8,880 nucleotides of DNA, from assembly GCA_021805725.1 (NCBI GenBank), contig JAJZEH010000003.1:1-8880 (forward strand), read 5' to 3'. The stretch's first letter is position 1; each line of letters starts with the position of its first letter. A model generated the notes under the pieces. It saw only the letters and a program-made list of their open reading frames with translations, did not search any database and had not been told where the DNA came from. Shown here one piece after another: positions 8,335-8,880 of the stretch. Both the position numbers and the translations under genes were made by a program. The stretch comes from Pseudomonadota bacterium. Lineage in GTDB: Bacteria > Pseudomonadota > Gammaproteobacteria > Burkholderiales > Ferrovaceae.

Positions 8335-8360
8335 CGGATTGGACTGTACTGGATAACACA

Positions 8361-8880
8361 ATGATTCGAACTGCCGCTGCACTGCTTCTGCCGGCCTTGT
8401 TGCTGGCGGGATGCTCCTCGTTGAGCATGCCCTCGATGCCGAGCTTTTCACTTCCCACCTGGGATGAATTGACTCAGCGCATCCCGAAGCTTTCTTCCAT
8501 CAAGCCGTACACCCTGGATATCCAGCAGGGGGTGGTGATTGATGCGGAGATGGTCAGCCGCCTGAAGACGGGCATGACCCGTACCCAGGTGGGCTATGTG
8601 CTGGGCTCGCCGCTGCTGGCGGACCCCTTCCACGCCAACCGCTGGGATTATGTCTACTACACGCGCAAAAAAGGAAAAATGAGTCAGCCGCACAACCTGA
8701 CGGTGTTTTTCAAGGATGACAAGATGGAGCGTTACGAGACGGACTATGACTTCCCGCCGCCCCCTGCCACCCCCGTGCCTGCAGTGGCCGCAACGCCTGC
8801 TGCCGAGACGCTGCCTGCGGCCACCCGGCCCGTCTCGCCTGCCCCGGGGGCAGCCCCCGCTCCGGCTCCGGCTCAGGCTC
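8361..8880 (+). CDS. bamE: outer membrane protein assembly factor BamE (SmpA/OmlA) lipoprotein, 3' end cut by window edge
   Basis: BamE is an outer-membrane lipoprotein of the BAM complex, which inserts beta-barrel proteins. 173 codons are visible and the frame is still open at the edge. The lipoprotein signal peptide has lipobox LLAGC, with acylated Cys18 and SS after it. A Met/Pro/Ser linker ([11 protein letters not shown]) at 22-32 leads to the BamE core: [11 protein letters not shown] at 50-60, [20 protein letters not shown] at 68-87, [19 protein letters not shown] at 88-106 and [14 protein letters not shown] at 113-126. From about 131 the protein becomes a Pro/Ala-rich tail ([16 protein letters not shown] and onward) that runs off the window and is probably disordered. 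No clear ribosome binding site precedes the ATG. The divergent position next to fur fits the known fur-omlA/smpA linkage. Confidence 0.94.
   Translation, partial: MIRTAAALLLPALLLAGCSSLSMPSMPSFSLPTWDELTQRIPKLSSIKPYTLDIQQGVVIDAEMVSRLKTGMTRTQVGYVLGSPLLADPFHANRWDYVYYTRKKGKMSQPHNLTVFFKDDKMERYETDYDFPPPPATPVPAVAATPAAETLPAATRPVSPAPGAAPAPAPAQA

Noticed and set aside
8299..8360. A Fur box in the fur/bamE gap
   Set aside because: I compared it with GATAATGATAATCATTATC. Only the short TTATTATAAG run is similar and the rest of the 19-base pattern is missing.

Overview
The window is a housekeeping stretch of a GC-rich chromosome, most likely from a betaproteobacterium. Three things suggest this: full-length proteobacterial versions of ttcA, slt, cca, sucCD and fur; the divergent fur/bamE pair, an arrangement known from several proteobacteria; and a DUF2889 gene directly before sucCD, which I recall from betaproteobacteria. 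I cannot name a genus. I see no mobile element, CRISPR array, tRNA, rRNA, prophage or defence gene, and I did not find a new multi-gene system.

Layout. (1) Positions 1-707, minus strand: ttcA (tRNA 2-thiocytidine synthesis), cut by the left edge. (2) 735-1898, plus: a MidA/NDUFAF7-type SAM-dependent methyltransferase, head to head with ttcA with almost no space between the two starts. (3) 3044-1905 and 4993-3041, minus: slt (soluble lytic transglycosylase) followed by cca (tRNA CCA-adding enzyme). They overlap by 4 bases (ATGA) and so form an operon in the order slt-cca; cca converges on the methyltransferase gene with a 6-base gap. (4) 5113-5652, plus: a DUF2889 protein of unknown function, divergent from slt. 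(5) 5773-7813, plus: sucC-sucD, both subunits of the TCA-cycle succinyl-CoA synthetase, one base apart and ending at a strong bidirectional terminator. (6) 8298-7873, minus: fur, which converges on sucD at that terminator. (7) 8361 to the right edge, plus: bamE, an outer-membrane assembly lipoprotein, divergent from fur across 62 bases and cut by the edge.

The genes fall into tRNA maturation (ttcA, cca), cell envelope (slt, bamE), central carbon metabolism (sucCD), metal regulation (fur) and two poorly understood genes (the MidA-type methyltransferase and DUF2889). No gene-free stretch exceeds 120 bases. The least explained sequence is the 120-base DUF2889-sucC gap. It holds a GGCTAT motif spaced in multiples of 7 bases and a 15-base near-perfect direct repeat that together read as a possible 12-codon leader ORF ending just before the sucC ribosome binding site. 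Other points of interest are a Cca without HD-domain metal ligands, the ttcA/methyltransferase start region, and the mutually overlapping fur/bamE -10 elements.
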